Below are positions 59,908 to 61,810 of a stretch of 61,810 nt of DNA, in pieces. Position 1 is the stretch's first letter, and the number at the start of each line of letters is the position of its first letter. The notes below the pieces were generated by a model. It saw only the letters and a list, made by a program, of their open reading frames with translations. It ran no database searches and was not told the DNA's origin. The position numbers and the translations under genes are program-made. The DNA is from an uncultured Dorea sp. (lineage in GTDB: Bacteria; Bacillota; Clostridia; Lachnospirales; Lachnospiraceae): assembly GCA_910589275.1 (NCBI GenBank), contig CAJUTH010000020.1, positions 1-61,810 on the forward strand. The letters run 5' to 3'.

Positions 59908-60970
59908 TTTCATTAACATTGTAATAAAATCCGATTTTCATAAGAAATTTAGTTATGATAAAAATTCTTTAAATGAAGATATGAAAAAAATGAGAGCCAA
60001 AAATGTAATATCAAAGTATGAGAATCCATATTATTATGGTTGTCTTAGTAATATCCTTGTAGATATACATAAGGTAAAAGATAATTTTCTTTCATGTAAG
60101 GAACTTCCTCTTCCGATAATTGGTACTATAGAATTCGAATTTTTTACTGCACAAGTTAGATTGCCTAAAAGTAATATGTCACCTATTATTATATTTTCCA
60201 GTGGTATTATTCATTTTGCTCATATTATTACTAATTTACTTGCAAAAGTAATTCCTATTGAAATTTGAGAACAGACACAAGTATGGATAGATATGGATAT
60301 AGAAAAAATCTTAACAAATGTGCATGAAAACAAATGGTTTGAACAACGATTTGTAGATTTATGTATGTGCATTTTACTAACCAGAAATCCTAGATTATGT
60401 TCCCTTGATCAACCAAAGGATAATCGGATATTCCGAATGCTTAGTAATAGGCTATCGGATGCATTTATGACATTTATTGTGGCTCATGAATGTGCCCACT
60501 ACTATTTAGGACACTTGAATATGTGTGAACAAGCGGACATAGTAAAGGTTAATCAGATAGAATATGAAAAAATAAAATTAAATTGGGAACAGGAGTATGA
60601 CGCAGATTATTTGGGCGCATTATTAACTTTACCAGTTTTATTCGAGAGGAAATATGAACCCATACAAATTATAAGTGGTATTTATATCTCTTTGTTGTCA
60701 ATTAATATAATAGAATGTTTACAAATCATTCCTGAAGATAGGATTTCATTTACTCATCCTTCGGGTAAAAAAAGATTAATAGAGTTAAAAAACAAATTGG
60801 AAAAAATATTAAAAACAGATTTAACAGTACTTGATATTTATGATCAATTATTTTCAATACTTTGGGATAAATTTATAAATACCTTTCAAAATATTGAGAA
60901 ACAGGTTTTAGAAAGTGAAAGGCAGAGACTTATATCATATGAGAAGATTAAAGAGTTAATCTATCAATAA
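59900..60970 (+). pseudogene. HExxH metallopeptidase-like gene split by an in-frame TGA
   Basis: The frame from ATG 59900 is broken once, by TGA at 60266-60268, and continues in the same frame to 60970. The ATG at 60293 has no ribosome site. The first part (122 residues) is unrecognised and ends in a hydrophobic stretch. The second part (from about 60269) has a zinc-peptidase core HECAH in FIVAHECAHYYLGHL, with the possible third ligand in WEQEYDADYLG. It resembles gluzincin-type proteins but no named family is sure. It overlaps kptA by 8 bp. Alternatives are two separate genes or a sequencing error. Confidence 0.6.
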
Positions 60971-61098
60971 TTAGATTGATTATCTGTGTGCGAATTACAA
61001 ATTATGAATGAAACCAGATAAGGAGAAAATGCAAAAATTTGTTTAAGGCAACAGACACAGCAATGTGGAGTGAATATCTTATTTGGAGGAATTACAAA

Positions 61099-61473
61099 AT
61101 GGCAAAATCATTATTTGAAAAACTGGGCGGCAAGTACGAGCGACAAGGAAATTACTTAATACCGTGCTTGACCGTACCCGCCGAAAAAGAACAGCCAATA
61201 GGCACATGGGGACAGCGACATCTGGACTATCTAAAGCAGTACCGCAAAGTTACATACACCAATCTTCTCACAAGCGGTAAACTTAATGCGTATCTTGCCG
61301 ACATCGACAGGCAGGCGCAGGAACGCTTTGAAAGGCTCGTAGAGAATATGAAACAATCACAGGGCATAACGGAACGCCTAAAGGAAGAAAACGCCTTAGA
61401 ATGGACAGGGTGGCTAGGCAACATAAGGGCATGTGCGAGGGAGATTGTGAACGAGGAAATTATTTTCGCATAA
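61099..61473 (+). CDS. TnpV family transposon-encoded protein
   Basis: The 124-residue protein matches TnpV of clostridial transposons: MAKSLFEKLGGKYERQGNYLIPCL, PIGTWGQRHLDYLKQYRKVTYTNLLTSGKLNAYLADID and the ending NIRACAREIVNEEIIF. Its role in transposition is not established. GGAGG precedes the ATG at 61099. Its presence without a transposase marks the island as mobile-element derived. A hairpin (61477-61487 with 61497-61507) ending in TTTT follows as terminator. Confidence 0.88.
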   Translation: MAKSLFEKLGGKYERQGNYLIPCLTVPAEKEQPIGTWGQRHLDYLKQYRKVTYTNLLTSGKLNAYLADIDRQAQERFERLVENMKQSQGITERLKEENALEWTGWLGNIRACAREIVNEEIIFA

Positions 61474-61476
61474 AGC

Positions 61477-61507
61477 AAAGGCGGCAGGATTATATTCTGT
61501 CGCTTTT
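61477..61507 (+). terminator. Terminator of tnpV
   Basis: An 11-bp stem with two G-U pairs and a 9-base loop ends in CTTTTC, 3 bp after the tnpV stop. Confidence 0.7.
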
Positions 61508-61586
61508 CTGTTTCAAATTAGGGCAATTTCTATTAAGATAATTTTAAAAAGTTATGTTATATTAAATAGGGAAAGGAGTGTCATAT

Positions 61587-61706
61587 ATGAACAATAATAC
61601 AGTTGTAGAAAAAATAGTAGACTATATAGAAACGCATATTAACGAGGATTTGTCGCTTGATAAAATAGCAAATGCATTAAATTATTCAAAAGTAAACGGT
61701 AGATAA
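61587..61706 (+). pseudogene. Truncated AraC-family regulator, N-terminal fragment
   Basis: The 39-codon frame has a strong AAAGGAG site and encodes VVEKIVDYIETHINEDLSLDKIANALNYSK, the first helix-turn-helix of an AraC-type regulator placed at the N-terminus. It then ends VNGR and stop instead of continuing YHFSRLF-like. The homology breaks exactly at NYSK, which suggests an insertion or deletion. Bases 61707-61810 hold a different sequence that I cannot assign. Confidence 0.7.
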
Positions 61707-61810
61707 TGAGTACCTATACAAAACTGGAGCAAACCTGTATGATAGAAACAGATTTGCGTAAGTAGGTAATAATCCGTATCTACAAATTCTCTTCCATTTT
61801 TGATAAGATA

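Noticed and set aside
17829..60268. TGA read as a sense codon in this organism
   Set aside because: Two genes have lone in-frame TGA codons, but many housekeeping genes here end in TGA (for example hslO and the ornithine cyclodeaminase-like gene), so the standard code applies.

Overview
The window is ordinary chromosome from a Gram-positive anaerobe of the Clostridia, most likely a gut Lachnospiraceae (Clostridium cluster XIVa; Dorea / Faecalicatena / C. scindens-like). That placement is an inference from strong AGGAGG ribosome sites, the hrcA-grpE-dnaK-dnaJ order with a CIRCE operator, a single-chain 1269-residue PurL, a C_GCAxxG_C_C protein, a CBS/DRTGG-containing Mn pyrophosphatase, and TnpV and amidase remnants of the type found in Lachnospiraceae mobile elements. 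Most of the window is moderate in GC. From about 57,790 to the end the DNA is much richer in A+T and the gene content becomes accessory.

Layout. 1-10.8 kb: hslO-nadE, a C_GCAxxG_C_C protein, gpi and an S1-domain protein on the minus strand, Mn pyrophosphatase, a flavin reductase-like protein, a MATE exporter and a polysaccharide deacetylase. 10.8-17.4 kb: rarA, then the CIRCE-controlled chaperone cluster hrcA-grpE-dnaK-dnaJ. 17.4-24.6 kb: a TetR/flavodoxin/DUF6882-like minus-strand group whose last gene carries a nonsense codon, then a NarL-type two-component system divergent from an ABC-2 exporter. 24.6-26.9 kb: ornithine cyclodeaminase-like, RidA and Mrp ATPase. 26.9-32.2 kb: a 220-bp inverted-repeat element, a lantibiotic-immunity-type ABC transporter and a divergent OmpR-type two-component system.

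32.2-36.8 kb is the most interesting stretch. A consensus promoter is covered by a 47-bp palindrome made of two LexA/DinR-type boxes. It precedes a radical SAM DNA-repair-family protein, its usual DUF4130-type partner, and a RecB/Cas4-like nuclease fused to a Rad3-type helicase. I read this as a DNA-damage-inducible repair locus. 36.8-57.4 kb: a LysR regulator, a DUF1461 membrane protein, purL, a TRAP transporter, gdhA, a membrane-anchored MerR regulator with its ABC exporter, ackA, and a nucleoside-salvage group (punA, a regulator-like cNMP domain protein, deoB, nupC, deoC, and a YgjV/GNAT fusion).

57.5 kb to the end: tRNA-Val and tRNA-Met, then an A+T-rich accessory island holding a phage amidase fragment, a HicAB toxin-antitoxin pair, an RNA 2'-phosphotransferase (kptA) overlapping an HExxH metallopeptidase-like gene split by an in-frame TGA, TnpV and a truncated AraC regulator.

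Several families of short palindromic sequences sit between genes. They include a 27-bp palindrome present three times (before a two-component system and on both sides of ackA), a paired 14-bp repeat bracketing the hslO promoter with a diverged copy near 21.2 kb, and nested palindromes near 14.1 and 37.9 kb.
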